Part shown: piece after piece, positions 8,497-19,220 of the stretch
How the letters are laid out: each line of letters starts with the position of its first letter
How positions within the stretch are numbered: the first letter of the stretch is position 1
Origin: Penicillus capitatus
Taxonomy: Eukaryota; Chlorophyta
Assembly: GCA_965649825.1 (NCBI GenBank)
Contig: OZ287697.1
Coordinates: 124,001 to 188,000 of the forward strand
Direction: 5' to 3'
DNA: 64,000 nucleotides
Made by a program: the position numbers and the translations under genes
Notes under the pieces: generated by a model
Told to the model about the DNA's origin: nothing
The model's database searches: none
What the model saw: only the letters and a program-made list of their open reading frames with translations

Positions 8497-11400
8497 CGCT
8501 TCCAGCTGCGCTGTTGTCCTTGGAGGAATCCGCCTCAACTGATCATCGTGTACTCGTGATACTATCCCAGATAACATCCCTTCAACTAACCACAAATGAT
8601 CACCAATGGCTTCCATGACGACGCATGGCTCTTCGTCCCACGGGGAAGTAAATAAGCCGATTTGAGCTCTCGCTCTTGGTCTTAAAACCTGATCTCCTAT
8701 CTGAAGCGGTGGTGTGCTCCCGTATTTTCTTTTCTTCATCTCATTTGCGTCTAACTGGGTTTTCCTTGTCCTCTCCTTTGCTTCCTTTATCCAGTTCTCT
8801 TGTATTTCCCGTGTCACTTCCTTTCCATTTCTCGTAACTCCATTTTTTAACTCCGCAGCAGTGTGCAAAGTTGTTTCATTGACTGAATTGTTCATAATCT
8901 TCACTGCCCTTGGCAGAACTCTCTTCCAGTCTTCCGAATTTCCACACATTCGCTTTAACCTTCCCTTTAGGATCCCAATCTGTCGCTCACACAGTCCGTT
9001 CGATTTCGGCATATAGCTTGCAGTAAGCCTTTGCGACACTCCATGCTCTTTGCACCACTCCCTTACACTCCTTGAGTTCCACGTCTGTGCATTGTCCGAG
9101 ATTAGCATTCGGATGTCTCCGTTCTTCTGCCTCCACTTGTCCAATGCTTTTATAGCAGCTTCGCTACTTGGTTTCAAACAGGCCCAAGCCTCAACCCATC
9201 GTGACAGATAATCCACCATGAGTAAGATAAAACGTGGCTCCTCCGATTCACCGGTTGGTAACGGTCCTGCAAAGTCTATTCCAACTGCGTCTCCCACCTT
9301 GTTAGCATCCGTAATTCCTAAAGTTACCCTATGTTGTGACTGCCCCCATACTTGACAAGTCCAGCAATTCTCAACAAATCTTTTAACATCCCTTTCCATT
9401 CCCGTCCAACACCGGCCACCATCTCCCTTCAGATTTAAGATTGTCTTGCGAACTCCCCAGTGACCCATATGCGCCTTGGCTATACGCTTCTGCTGCTCTC
9501 CACAACATCCCTTAACCTCATTTAGCTCCAAATCCTTCCGCTGCGCTAGCATGGGCCATCGGGAGAGACAATCAGCCAGAAAATTATCAGAACCCGGAAG
9601 AAAATGAAGGAAAAGGCGAGAGTCAAGTGGAAAATTTTCCCATAGCCATCCCAAACGGCGTCCAATGCGAAGGTCAGAACGAGACTTGTACCACACATCA
9701 TGTGTGCGTAATTTCTGCAAAGCGCTCAAGGAATCCGAATACAAATGGACTGGGCAGCCAGTGGTAAGAGCAAGTGTATCTTGAAGGCACCAAACGATGG
9801 CATCTAACTCTCCAAGGAATGAACTAACAGGAAAACCACGTATGGCATGAGAGTTAGTGGCAATGAGGCGCCGATCTGAACGGTGTCCTGCGTAAAGAAG
9901 ATAACCAACCCCAGAGCCCGACCAATCTACTTCAATATGAAAAACAGGTGAGGACACACATCGTAAGAAAGCAAGTGAATTGCGTAAGAGATGGGCAGCA
10001 ACAGAGCGAACAGTAGTCTGCACAGAAGACCAATCAATGTGTCGCCGATCAGTCTGTAAAAAGGAGTAAAGGGGAGCAATGGCTAGTCCCAAGCCGGGAC
10101 AGTTCCCTCGACAGGCTGTAAAAATACCCAACATTTTTTGCAAATCCTTCTTCGTTCGCACTATCGGTAGTTGTGTGAGCTGCTTAGAAATGTAATTATG
10201 CTGATGATATTGATCACCCGATATTGAGAAACCCAAAAAATGTACGTGTGGACTACAGAACTGTACTTTTTTCGGATTAACATGGAATCCAGCTGATTGA
10301 AGGGCTGACAAAACGGCCTCAAGGTTACGATCGTGAGATTTCTGATCGCGACCGCCTATAATAATATCATCAAAGTATGCCGTTCCAGGAAGATGTCCCA
10401 GAATGCGGCGGACACGGTCGTTAAAAAAGCCTACACTTGAAGCCCATCCTTGAGGCAGAGTGGCAAAACGGTATCTGCGGCCAAAACACGAAAAACAGAA
10501 AAGACGACTCAAAGAGGGGTCGACCGGGATATGAAAATATCCATCTCGAAGGTCAAGTACCGTAAACAGGCGCCATGAAGGATCAACGGCGCGAACAACT
10601 GTGCGAGTATCAGGTGTGTATGAGTTCCACACTTCGGAGTACTGATTCAGTTTTTGAAAATTAACAACCACCCTGACTCGGCCATCCGGTTTTTTCAAAA
10701 ACACAACTGGGGAAAAGAAACCGCGATCAAAACAGGAAAGCTCTTGAATGATCCCGCGAGAGAGCAATGATCGAAGTTCGGCCTGTGCAGCTTCCATGGA
10801 ACAATCAGTTAAGCACGGCGGTGAACCTGAGTTTGAGAAAGGAACTGATGATTTCCAAACAAGTTCCTCGGCTTTCACAGTAAGGGCACGAAGTGTAGAA
10901 GATGTGGCGTAACTTGAGTTGTTATCAGCAAACAAATAAGGAAAACGAGATTTCCAGACAGAAAAAGAGTTCACTCTCGAATGGACATCTGGGCGCTCAG
11001 ATGAATCAAGAGCATCAGTTATAACCTGAGTAACCAATCTGGGGTCATGCAAAAGTTTACCAGTACCGGAGAAGTTCCCCCGAACAACCTTCAGTTTAGG
11101 CGACAAAGTAACCAAACGATCTGAAAAGTTATGCACTCGAACCGATATCCGTCCATTTTTGCCTAAAATCGGTGTAGCCGACACCTCTCGGAGGAAACAA
11201 CATGAAAAAAGGCCAATAAGTCCGTCTCCGTGTACACTAACAGGCAACATGACCAAACGACTTTCAAGAGGAGTAAGGTAAACAGTTCTTCCCAATCTAA
11301 GAAAAAATGAGCATTGAGAAATGCTCGGTTCTGAACCCTTGACAAGCTGTCGATCAACACGTAGCGTCACGCCAGGCGAAGCGCCATGACCTGGCGGAGC
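8464..11400 (-). CDS. Pol polyprotein: reverse transcriptase, RNase H, integrase
   Basis: Open frame in the -1 phase relative to gag, overlapping its end, with no ATG near its start; the first GTG is at 11370. This implies translation by frameshift from gag. Reverse transcriptase motifs include GRVRVVVNFQKLN, FTVLDLRDGYFHIPVD, the PQGW segment and YFDD in place of YxDD. RNase H begins near HIEVDWSGSGVGYLL. The integrase has an HHCC finger (HMGHWGVRK ... CWTCQVW) and a D,D,E core with GIDFAGPLP, LISDNAQTWNS and SNGLCERQIGILK. The frame ends inside the 3' LTR. No stops or frameshifts were found in it. Confidence 0.93.
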   Translation of the reverse strand, partial: APPGHGASPGVTLRVDRQLVKGSEPSISQCSFFLRLGRTVYLTPLESRLVMLPVSVHGDGLIGLFSCCFLREVSATPILGKNGRISVRVHNFSDRLVTLSPKLKVVRGNFSGTGKLLHDPRLVTQVITDALDSSERPDVHSRVNSFSVWKSRFPYLFADNNSSYATSSTLRALTVKAEELVWKSSVPFSNSGSPPCLTDCSMEAAQAELRSLLSRGIIQELSCFDRGFFSPVVFLKKPDGRVRVVVNFQKLNQYSEVWNSYTPDTRTVVRAVDPSWRLFTVLDLRDGYFHIPVDPSLSRLFCFSCFGRRYRFATLPQGWASSVGFFNDRVRRILGHLPGTAYFDDIIIGGRDQKSHDRNLEAVLSALQSAGFHVNPKKVQFCSPHVHFLGFSISGDQYHQHNYISKQLTQLPIVRTKKDLQKMLGIFTACRGNCPGLGLAIAPLYSFLQTDRRHIDWSSVQTTVRSVAAHLLRNSLAFLRCVSSPVFHIEVDWSGSGVGYLLYAGHRSDRRLIATNSHAIRGFPVSSFLGELDAIVWCLQDTLALTTGCPVHLYSDSLSALQKLRTHDVWYKSRSDLRIGRRLGWLWENFPLDSRLFLHFLPGSDNFLADCLSRWPMLAQRKDLELNEVKGCCGEQQKRIAKAHMGHWGVRKTILNLKGDGGRCWTGMERDVKRFVENCWTCQVWGQSQHRVTLGITDANKVGDAVGIDFAGPLPTGESEEPRFILLMVDYLSRWVEAWACLKPSSEAAIKALDKWRQKNGDIRMLISDNAQTWNSRSVREWCKEHGVSQRLTASYMPKSNGLCERQIGILKGRLKRMCGNSEDWKRVLPRAVKIMNNSVNETTLHTAAELKNGVTRNGKEVTREIQENWIKEAKERTRKTQLDANEMKKRKYGSTPPLQIGDQVLRPRARAQIGLFTSPWDEEPCVVMEAIGDHLWLVEGMLSGIVSRVHDDQLRRIPPRTTAQLEACREKILLSQD

Positions 11401-12971
11401 TAGTTTGACGAAACAGAACGACAGAAAACAACATGCCCATCTTCACCCAACAAACAGTCATTCGAACAATCCACCATAACACCAAAATTCTTTAAAGCAG
11501 AGTAGCCAAGAATCACCTTGTCGGTGGCATCCGTCACATAGTACGGAATAGCCTTGTTCCAGCCCCCAATTCTAGTGGGCAAAGTAACCTCTCCTGTTAC
11601 CTGACTGACTGTGTTGTTGAATCCTCGCAGGCGGGTGTTTTCGAGACGCTTGACCTTTACCCCCCAACGCTGACAATAACTCAGAGGCAGAAGAGAGACT
11701 TCAGCTCCCGTATCCACCAGAGCTTGTTCCTTGTCAGGACGATTTGCAAGGTACATCGCCACCTTTAGAGAAGAATGAGACCGAACAGGATTAACGCGAG
11801 CTGTTTGTTCGACTCTGGGATAATCGATGAACTTGATACTTCCATCCTTCACCGTCCTCTGAGAGTGATTCGGGTTCTTCCGTCCTTTGTCCTGTGGGCG
11901 ATGGTCTTTGATTTGCGCGGCCACATCTTGTTCTTTTGGACCAATTTCAGTAGTCTTCAATCCCACAGAAAGCACTGAAGAGACTTCCTCGCTCTTCTCC
12001 TCGTCAAAAGACGCCAGTGCTTCGAATCGATTGTCCGTGGATACCGGTTGGGCCTCCCGAACCTGGGGATAGCGGTTCCGGCAGAACTTAGCAGAATGTC
12101 CAAATTGTCCACATTGGTAACAATTGCCTTGAAACTGGTTTCTTCCCGGTGGCCTTCTGGTTACTGCCCGTCGCGCCCCACGTTGTTGTCCTTGTGCGCC
12201 ATGGTGGCGCCACTGCCCTAAAATTTCCTCCATGATGCTTGCAAAACGCGGGTTCTTCGCGAGCTCCGCCCTCATTGAATCGCATAGCTCCCTAAGGGGC
12301 AGACCCCTTCCTATGGCATTAACGTTCGCGGAGCTTTCGCCACATTCTACGTCCAGAGCATCGACATCCATCGCGTCTTTGTCAATTTCCGAAGCGGGAG
12401 CTGACCCCATCCAAAACGTCACATTCTTTATCATTAACACCATCTCGGGCATTGTGGTGGTCGTGGGCAAACTCGAAATTGCCCTTCTCAACTGTGCCGG
12501 AAGCTTCTTGAAAAACGTTTTTATCTGCATTTCCCGAGGGAGTCCAGATTGAGCTGCCAAAATGCTGAACCGTTCAGCAAATTGTAGCCATGACTCGTCC
12601 TTTCTCTTCGAGGCTCCAGCTAGTCTCTCTCCAGACGTGGCGCCTGCATTCGAGCACAGGTTAAGGAGTCCCATCTTGAAAACTTTCCATTTTTCCGCGT
12701 CTCCAACCGCAGCCTTGTCCGCGGCGAAACAGTTCATGATTGCGGCCGCTCTTCCGACAAACGCGGCATTGAACATGTCCTTGTCGGCGAAATGGGGTTC
12801 TATGCGGTCAACAACCTGCCGCATCAATTCGAACAGAGGCGACCCGACCTCCACCCTTTCCATAACCTTTCCAACCCTAGCCCTGTAACCGTCTGCCACC
12901 ATGGCAGCGGCGTTAAGAGCCGTCTCCACATCTCCACGGTCCGTCGTCAGAAAACAACGCTCCGAAACCAT
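11400..12971 (-). CDS. Gag polyprotein with C-terminal aspartic protease (Ty3/gypsy)
   Basis: Single open frame of 523 residues. The N-terminal half is a helical capsid-like region with LCSNAGATSG and FAERFSILAAQSG. A zinc knuckle CYQCGQFGHSAKFC (CX2CX4HX4C) follows near residue 300. A retropepsin domain follows, with active site ALVDTGAEVSLLP near residue 430 and a later hydrophobic VILGYSALKNFG flap or dimer region. The protease therefore sits in the gag frame, not in pol. ATG 12971 begins at the last LTR base, leaving no leader. The stop TAG at 11402-11400 overlaps the pol frame. Confidence 0.93.
   Translation of the reverse strand: MVSERCFLTTDRGDVETALNAAAMVADGYRARVGKVMERVEVGSPLFELMRQVVDRIEPHFADKDMFNAAFVGRAAAIMNCFAADKAAVGDAEKWKVFKMGLLNLCSNAGATSGERLAGASKRKDESWLQFAERFSILAAQSGLPREMQIKTFFKKLPAQLRRAISSLPTTTTMPEMVLMIKNVTFWMGSAPASEIDKDAMDVDALDVECGESSANVNAIGRGLPLRELCDSMRAELAKNPRFASIMEEILGQWRHHGAQGQQRGARRAVTRRPPGRNQFQGNCYQCGQFGHSAKFCRNRYPQVREAQPVSTDNRFEALASFDEEKSEEVSSVLSVGLKTTEIGPKEQDVAAQIKDHRPQDKGRKNPNHSQRTVKDGSIKFIDYPRVEQTARVNPVRSHSSLKVAMYLANRPDKEQALVDTGAEVSLLPLSYCQRWGVKVKRLENTRLRGFNNTVSQVTGEVTLPTRIGGWNKAIPYYVTDATDKVILGYSALKNFGVMVDCSNDCLLGEDGHVVFCRSVSSN
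12959..12970 (-). other. Primer-binding site
   Basis: Directly after the 5' LTR the element strand reads TGGTTTCGGAGC. TGG is the complement of a tRNA CCA end, as in classical LTR-element primer sites. The same 12 bases follow the first LTR of the unrelated small element at 27243. The tRNA was not identified. The site lies inside the gag coding sequence. Confidence 0.75.
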
Positions 12972-13129
12972 GTCAAGTTTTGCTTTGTAATTGATTGCGT
13001 CGGAAACAGAAACCTTGTTACAAAGAACGTAAACAAGAAGTTATTAGATAAACGCGCCTGTCCATTTTATGCATGTGATGTGACAGCGATTATGGTTCAA
13101 TCTTGGCTCAGTAGAATCTTCTCGCGACA
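12971..13129 (-). repeat. 5' LTR of the Ty3/gypsy element
   Basis: 159 bp, identical to 8338-8496. On the element strand it begins TGTCGCGAG and ends ACTTGACA. The gag ATG uses the last base of this LTR as its A. Confidence 0.95.
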
Positions 13130-14696
13130 GTTGACGTCGCGCTTTCTGTACAGAAGATGGAAATACGACCTGCACAAGATACCTTGTCCTCCAGGACTGC
13201 CAATCTTAGGCCATACGCTTTCGTTGACGCGGGGCGAGGGACTGAGAGATTCTGCAAAATGGGTGGGGAATGCACTGAAGAGATTTGACTACCCGAAGTT
13301 GATGCGGGTGAGCGATTCCTATATCTTCGTCGCCTTTGGAGAAAACGGTCTAGCTGAACATCATGGGCACGTCGGAACTCATCGTGACGGACGACGCCTT
13401 CGTCAAGACGGTGATCCTTTCCTCACAGAATCCGTTCCCGACAGCAGCAAACGGACATTTCGTACTGCCGGTAAGTAAGCAGATATCCAAAAACTGTCTC
13501 CTATTATCGACTGTTTAGACGATTGGAGACGATGTACAAGCAAAGAGCCTTATGTTGAACGCCAAAGTTACACCATATGTGAAGGCGGTTTGAAGGATCT
13601 ACACAGAAGCCGTGCAGTCGTCGAGTCTTAAGGCAGCAATGCCCAGACTTCAGAACGTCATGCGGAGAATGCTTTCAGTTGTCGAGTCCAAAAGAAAAGA
13701 TCGTCCGGTCGAACTTCAGAAGCTGTTCCTAAGTATGACGATGGATGGAATCGGTGCACTGGCTTTCGATGTCAACATGGGCAGTCTGGATGACAGCAGC
13801 GAGTTCCTGAATCTGCTCAGGGCTGCAGCATACATCGGAAGGCAGAGGTTCTCGAATCCCCTGGGCGAAATCTACTGTCGAATCTTCCCGAACTCATCGA
13901 CGGCTCAGCAACGGCGCGAGACCATAGAGAATCTGAATCGCAAGTGGAAGGAACTGACAGACGACATCTTGCAGAGAGAGGCACCGACCACAGGAGAGAA
14001 CCCCGTCTGGTATGGACTGAAGCGTCTGGTGGATCCCGAAACGAAGAAATCCATTCCCTACAACAGACTTCTCTCAGAAGTCGCCACCGTCGTGTTCGCT
14101 GGGACAGAGACAGCTGGACAACAGCTGGCGTGGGTTATGGCTCTCATCGCATCCCGGCCGGACGTGGCGGAGAAGATTGTCAAAGAGATTAATAATCATG
14201 GGCTCTATGGCGAAAACACACGAGAACTGCAGTTTGAAGACTTGGCCAATCTGACTTACCTGACAGCTGTCATTAAAGAAGGAATGAGAGTGGTCTGGGT
14301 GGCTGCAGCCACCTTTCCTCTCATCCTTCCGGAGGATATGACGATTCTGGGATACAGAGTGCCAAAAGGCACTCAGATCACACGCTTTGGACACAGAGCA
14401 TTTCAGGTCGATACCGACTGGAACGATCCAGATTCATTTGACCCGGAAGGAGAGTTCGCAGACGATGATCTTCGCAACAGGTGCAATGTCATGTTCTCAT
14501 CAGGTCCGAGAGATTGTGTCGGCCAGAAACTGGCCATGCTCGAAATGCGCCTTGCCGTCATCTCTCTCTCTTACAGAAGTATAGACTCTCGCTGGTCGGC
14601 ACCATTCAAGATTTGATGGACAACGTTGTTATGAGTGCGGCTGTTGAAGTGGAGGGCGGCATGTGGATTAGCGTCGTGCAAAGGCAGAATCCTTGA

Positions 14697-15702
14697 GTCT
14701 TCCAATAGCTCTTCATCAATATTGTTTCATTGATTGAGAAAGAGTATTGATTTTCGGATAGAAATGCTCAACACGCAAAACACATTGTCATGAAGTTGAA
14801 GCGCAGGAAGGGAAGAACGTCGCATCGTTACAAGAAGCATGACGAATCATGACTTTATGCTGAGGGAACATGATAAAAGGGGGTTTTTGGAAACATACAT
14901 TCTTTTCAAAGAAAAGAAACTCTTCATCTCAAACATATGTGTGTTAACATGTTATCAATTTTTCCTTTCTACAAGACTCGCGACTCGTTTGGCGAACGCC
15001 GATGTCGGGATGCGACGAACGCATGTCCATCATCGATCCTCATCGGTCTTCGACGACAAGGACAATTCTCTAGATGCCAACACAGCATCTACTGTGAGTT
15101 CAGTTGGAGACGTCGGGCGCCGAGACGGTGAGCGAAGAGACAGGATGGTTGAAGAACAGTCCGATTAATTGCCTCCATTGAGATCGTCACGCAGAGCGAC
15201 ATGACGTTCTGGACCGAAAGCGAATGCTGGACTGATCGCAGTACCCAGTCAGGTAAACCTTTGGTGTATATCATCGCAATCGTCTCGTTTGTATTTGCAA
15301 TGACTAAGCGAGGTGTTCTGGGTCGCCGAAGCCAGCCGTCTTAAATCTAATGAATTTAAATGCAAGACTTCTAGTAGTCCGTGCTAACAAGAATGCGTTC
15401 AGAATTGTTTTTAGCGTGTTTGATGAGCAAAAAGGTGACAGTGACTATCATCTAAGTCAATCTTCAAATGCTTCCTTCCACCATAAACTAGTCTACATGA
15501 TCGCACCAAAAATTGAAATGAACATTTGCCTGTGCATCAAGTTAACATTGATTAAAGCGATCACTTTAGCTTCCGTCCATTAGATCCCAAATCTAGTTAA
15601 ACAATGGAATTTAGCTTTGCGGCAATGTGTGTGTTAGGCAGTGAGTGTGTAGTGATGGTAAGCAATGACAACGCCCGTGATGCCATCCATCAATCGGCAG
15701 CG
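14697..15702. repeat. Non-coding duplicated flank (copy 1)
   Basis: Sequence from about 14900 to 15640 is closely repeated at about 31000-31680, between the equivalent P450 and secreted-protein genes of the second block. No gene was recognised. It is the 3' side of two convergent genes, and similarity continues through both, so it is part of a segmental duplication rather than a separate repeat family. Confidence 0.75.
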
Positions 15703-16556
15703 TCAGAGACCGAAGCCTTCGCAGTAGTTCCAGCATGAATCGAATGCCTTTGCAGCTAAGTCTTGCACAGCTGCGATGAACTCGGCCTCTGTACTCACGG
15801 AGGGCGTATCTGGTGTCCTGCAAATACCATCGTCAGTATTGAGCTTCGCATACACGCTCTTCGCAGCGTCAATCACTGCCACGATGTTCTGTTCGCAAAT
15901 GGAATCGCCAAACGTATTCACTCTCTCGGCAACATCCCGAATAGCTTGGCCGACGAGGCACGAGACTTCGACCGTATTCTGTTTGATCGAACCACAGTAT
16001 ACACCAATGGTGCCCGGAGGACAAACGACCACCAAATTTCCGAGTGTGCTCGTAACGGCTTTGCAAAAGCACTCCGCGTCTTTCATGACGTTAACGTTGC
16101 GGCACTCCGTCTGAGACGGTTGTTGCTTCGTCCTGAAGCACGCATCAGTTGTTTTTGGGAAATCCTGGGCAAAACAGCGTCAGAGATTCACGTTGTTTAC
16201 GTCGGGTTTACACTCGGAGCATAGGACATCGTCGCCGTGCAATTATTGACGCCCTTCTCTATGCTAGACATGCTGCCATAACTTGTCAGCGGAGCTGGCT
16301 CGCCTGCAATGAGATATATGCCCTTGCCTCCACCATTGCTACTAGCGGTAATTCCCCCGTCCTTGTAGATAGTCTTCATATTGTCTGACACTCCGGGTTG
16401 GGCTCGTCGAGCAGCTTTCACGATTTCCAGAGAACACCTTTCCTCATATTGTGCTAAAAACAAACTGCCGTCTCACATATGACACCAGCAAGAATTACCG
16501 TCCGAGACGACGCTCAACAACGCGGTAAGAACAACCATAAGTGTGAGCTTCGACAT
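15703..16556 (-). CDS. Secreted cysteine-rich protein, paralog 1
   Basis: Exons 16556-16499, 16453-16212 and 16164-15703 (introns 45 and 47 bp) encode 253 residues. Residues 1-19 (MSKLTLMVVLTALLSVVSD) form a typical signal peptide. The rest has many Cys residues (AECFCKAV, VCPPGTIGVYC, SICEQN, SCWNYCEGFGL), suggesting a disulfide-bonded secreted protein. Read without the first intron the frame hits a TGA. The paralog at 32 kb has splice signals at the same place and exons of 58 and 242 bp in both, so I read it as intron. No domain was recognised. It lies convergent to the broken P450 and divergent from the intact one at 17.6 kb. Confidence 0.75.
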
Positions 16557-17613
16557 TCTAGGAATCCACAGACTAGCGAATTGGAGTGAAAGCTTTTGGC
16601 GAGATTGGAAACCCGACACGGAGAACGGCTTAAAATAGCGGTAAACGTCCAGCCGTTGGGAAGTTGTGCGAAGCTGGGCACGTGTCCAAGATACCCGTCG
16701 TCTCCGACAGTCACTTCATTCAGTGTCAGATCCGTTTATTCAATGCGAATTGCATCTGAAACCGCCACGTCGTTTCATTGCTCGCCGATTCAGAACTCAT
16801 GAAACGTAATCAAAGTCTGAATCTTGTGATGGCTAGATTAAAAAGCAAAACGACTGAGTTCCGACGCTGAATGACGCAGAGGATTCTTGAAAGAACGAAC
16901 TGTCTGGCGTAGGTATCTAGATAAGTTCGAGGCAAAGGTATCAGTAGACTTAACCGATTGCCAGCCTTGTTCTGAAAGAGCAGATCAATCATCCATAAAT
17001 CACATCACTGGTATGCTCAGTTATCTTTGTTCAGTATGGTAATTAAGTTACCTTTTTGTAGACCAGTAGCCACGATCCAGCAAGACAACGCATACTCTCC
17101 CACACAAGACGGTCGTCTTACGTTAAGGCCATACGCTGCGTCCACGCGTCCGTGTTCGATCGCCCAACTTGCAGATGGGAGGGCAACGGCGCATGCATCA
17201 CATCAATCAAAGTTCCGTGTCCTTTCAGGCTCGTCAATGAATTCAACATTTGTTGATCGATTTGCGCTTTCTTTGCGCAAAGTCTTCATGCAGCAAAGAG
17301 TGTCACCAGTCAAGAAACGCAGAAGAAACGATACAAGCCCCTGTGCTTGGCTCTCGTATTCACAACCGAAACGAACCGCCGCAAAGGAGACGGACGGACG
17401 CAGTCTCTTCGACGGTTCGCACATTGCGACTTCGCTGACCTCATCTGCCTTCAGAGAATGTGTCTAACGATTGTAGGAGATGGAGATAATGATGAGGTAT
17501 AAAGACAGCGGTCGACGTTTGGAATCCCATTCTGCCTTGTGAGCAAGAGTCTTGTTGTTTCGCTGCGAAGCCACTGCATCGTCCGTTTCGTCGGGTTATT
17601 CGACGCAAAAGCC
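16557..17613. repeat. Intergenic, partly duplicated flank
   Basis: About 16557-17110 is repeated at 32677-33190, in the same position upstream of the second secreted-protein gene. Near 17390-17490 a minus-strand frame containing CEPSKRLRP resembles one upstream of the P450 at 40.9 kb. No complete gene was found. The promoters of two divergent genes must lie here. Confidence 0.6.
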
Positions 17614-19220
17614 ATGTGGACTGCCATCCTCTGTTCTCTGCTCGTCGCACTCGTGACGCGTATCTTCTGGCGCAGATGGAAATACGACCTCCACAAGGTA
17701 CCGAGTCCGCCTGGCTGGCCGATTCTGGGGCATACGCTCGACTTCGTCAACGGCGAAGCGCTCAGAAACATAGCCAAATGGACCGGACACGGTCTCAAGC
17801 ACCTCAACTACCCAAAGCTGATGAGGGTTTGATGCACGCTGTCCATGTCGACAGCTCAAAATTTCGCCGTAGGTTGACGTTTTGGGCAAATCTTTGGTGG
17901 TCGTCACAGACGACGAGTTCATACGAAACACTATGTTGTCCACCAAAGATCCCTTTCCGCGAGTCGCTGGAAAGAGGTCACCTGTGCTTCCGGTGAGCTA
18001 AATGCCAAACACGATGGGATCAAATGATTTTGTGCTTGCAGATGATAGGAAACAATCCAGAAGCAAAATCATTCTTTCTGCATGCTGAGCCGACGCCATA
18101 CGTCAAGGCCGTTCGCCGGATTTACTCCACAGCGTTTCAAACGAACAATTTAAAAGGGTCGATGCCGAAAATCCACAGCGTTATGGGAAAGATGATCTCC
18201 ATCGTCGAGTCTAGAAGAAAAGACGGACCGGTCGAGGTCCAGAAAATGCTCGTCTCTACGACGTTGGACATCATTGGTTCTATCGCATTCGAGATGAATC
18301 TGGGAAATTTGGACAATGATGGAGGAATGCTCGATATCATGTTGGAGACAGCAGCCGTCGCAAGAGAAGCTTTCAGCAATCCACTCAAGACTGTCTACTG
18401 TAAGCACTTTCCGAACTCAGAGGCGGCACGATACACAAGCTCGGTTTTCGAGAAGATGAACAACAAGTGGAAAGAGCTCACAGATGAGATACTGGCCAGA
18501 GACGACCCAGTCAACGGCGAAGAGCCCATCTGGTACGGACTGAAACACCTGAAAGATCCAGAAACAGAGAAGCGCATGGACTACGACGTCCTTCTGGCCG
18601 AAGTGGCGTCTGTAGTGATTTCCGGTACGGACTCCACTGGCCATCAACTAGCATGGATCATTGGTATCTTGGCAAGTCGTCCCGATATCGTTGAAAAGAT
18701 CGTGGACGAATTGAAGCAGTACGGTTTGTACGGAGACACTCAGAAAGAACTGCAGTTTGAAGACTTGTCGAACCTGACCTATCTCAATGCTGTCGTTAGG
18801 GAGGGTATAAGAGTAGCACACGTTTTCCCAGGAAACGCCGTTCGAAGTGTGCCAAGGGACATGAGTATTCTCGGATACAGAATCCCGAAGGGGACGACGA
18901 TTCTGCAAATTGGCAACCGCGCGTACCAAATCGACGCAGACTGGAACGATCCAGAAAGCTTCAAGCCAGAGAGGTGGCTCGATGACGATGCGATCTGCCG
19001 TTCACATAACCTGCAGTTCTCTACTGGCCCCAGAGATTGCCCCGGACAGAGACTTGCAATGCTGGAAATGCGAGTTGCTATTGCGACTATCCTTCAAAGA
19101 TATGAGATCTCCTTGGTCGGATCTTGTGCAGACATAATGAACAATACTGTGACGAGGCTTACCGTCGAAGCTGTGAAAGGGATCTGGATAAACTTTGCGC
19201 CTAGAAAGACTTCTGCTTAG
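17614..19220 (+). CDS. Cytochrome P450 (array copy, intact)
   Basis: Microsomal-type P450 monooxygenase, substrate unknown. Exons 17614-17826, 17873-17992 and 18042-19220 (introns 46 and 49 bp) give 503 residues. It starts MWTAILCSLLVALVTRIFW, a membrane anchor, then RRWKYDLHK and a proline-rich hinge PSPPGWPILGHT. Helix I reads GTDSTGHQLAW (acid and Thr present), helix K is EGIR, the meander is FKPERWL and the heme loop is FSTGPRDCPGQ with Cys444. The ATG was chosen because MW starts every paralog. The first donor is gtttga. No lesion was seen. A partner cytochrome P450 reductase is not in the window. Confidence 0.93.

Larger units (their letters stand above)
8338..13129 (-). mobile_element. 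Complete Ty3/gypsy LTR retrotransposon
   Basis: 4792 bp bounded by two identical 159-bp LTRs (TG...CA ends) and a 5-bp target-site duplication GTTGA (8333-8337 and 13130-13134). It is transcribed on the minus strand: 5' LTR 13129-12971, gag with protease, pol, 3' LTR 8496-8338. Domain order RT, RNase H, integrase places it with Ty3/gypsy. Both reading frames are uninterrupted and the LTRs show no difference, so insertion was recent and the copy may still be competent. Confidence 0.97.
8298..14696 (+). pseudogene. Cytochrome P450, interrupted by an LTR retrotransposon
   Basis: Exon 1 starts at ATG 8298 and is split after 40 bp by the Ty3/gypsy element. It resumes at 13135, just after the duplicated target site, and ends at 13307. 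Removing the element and one target-site copy gives exactly 213 bp, the exon 1 length of every array paralog. Exon 2 is 13354-13470 and exon 3 is 13519-14696. Further lesions are a TGA at 13591 where paralogs encode Arg, and a 2-bp gain in a TC run near 14567 that shifts the last about 40 codons. The heme loop FSSGPRDCVGQ and the helix-I segment GTETAGQQLAW are still readable. It belongs to the subfamily with the copies at 29.3 and 48.2 kb. It is clearly non-functional. Confidence 0.93.
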
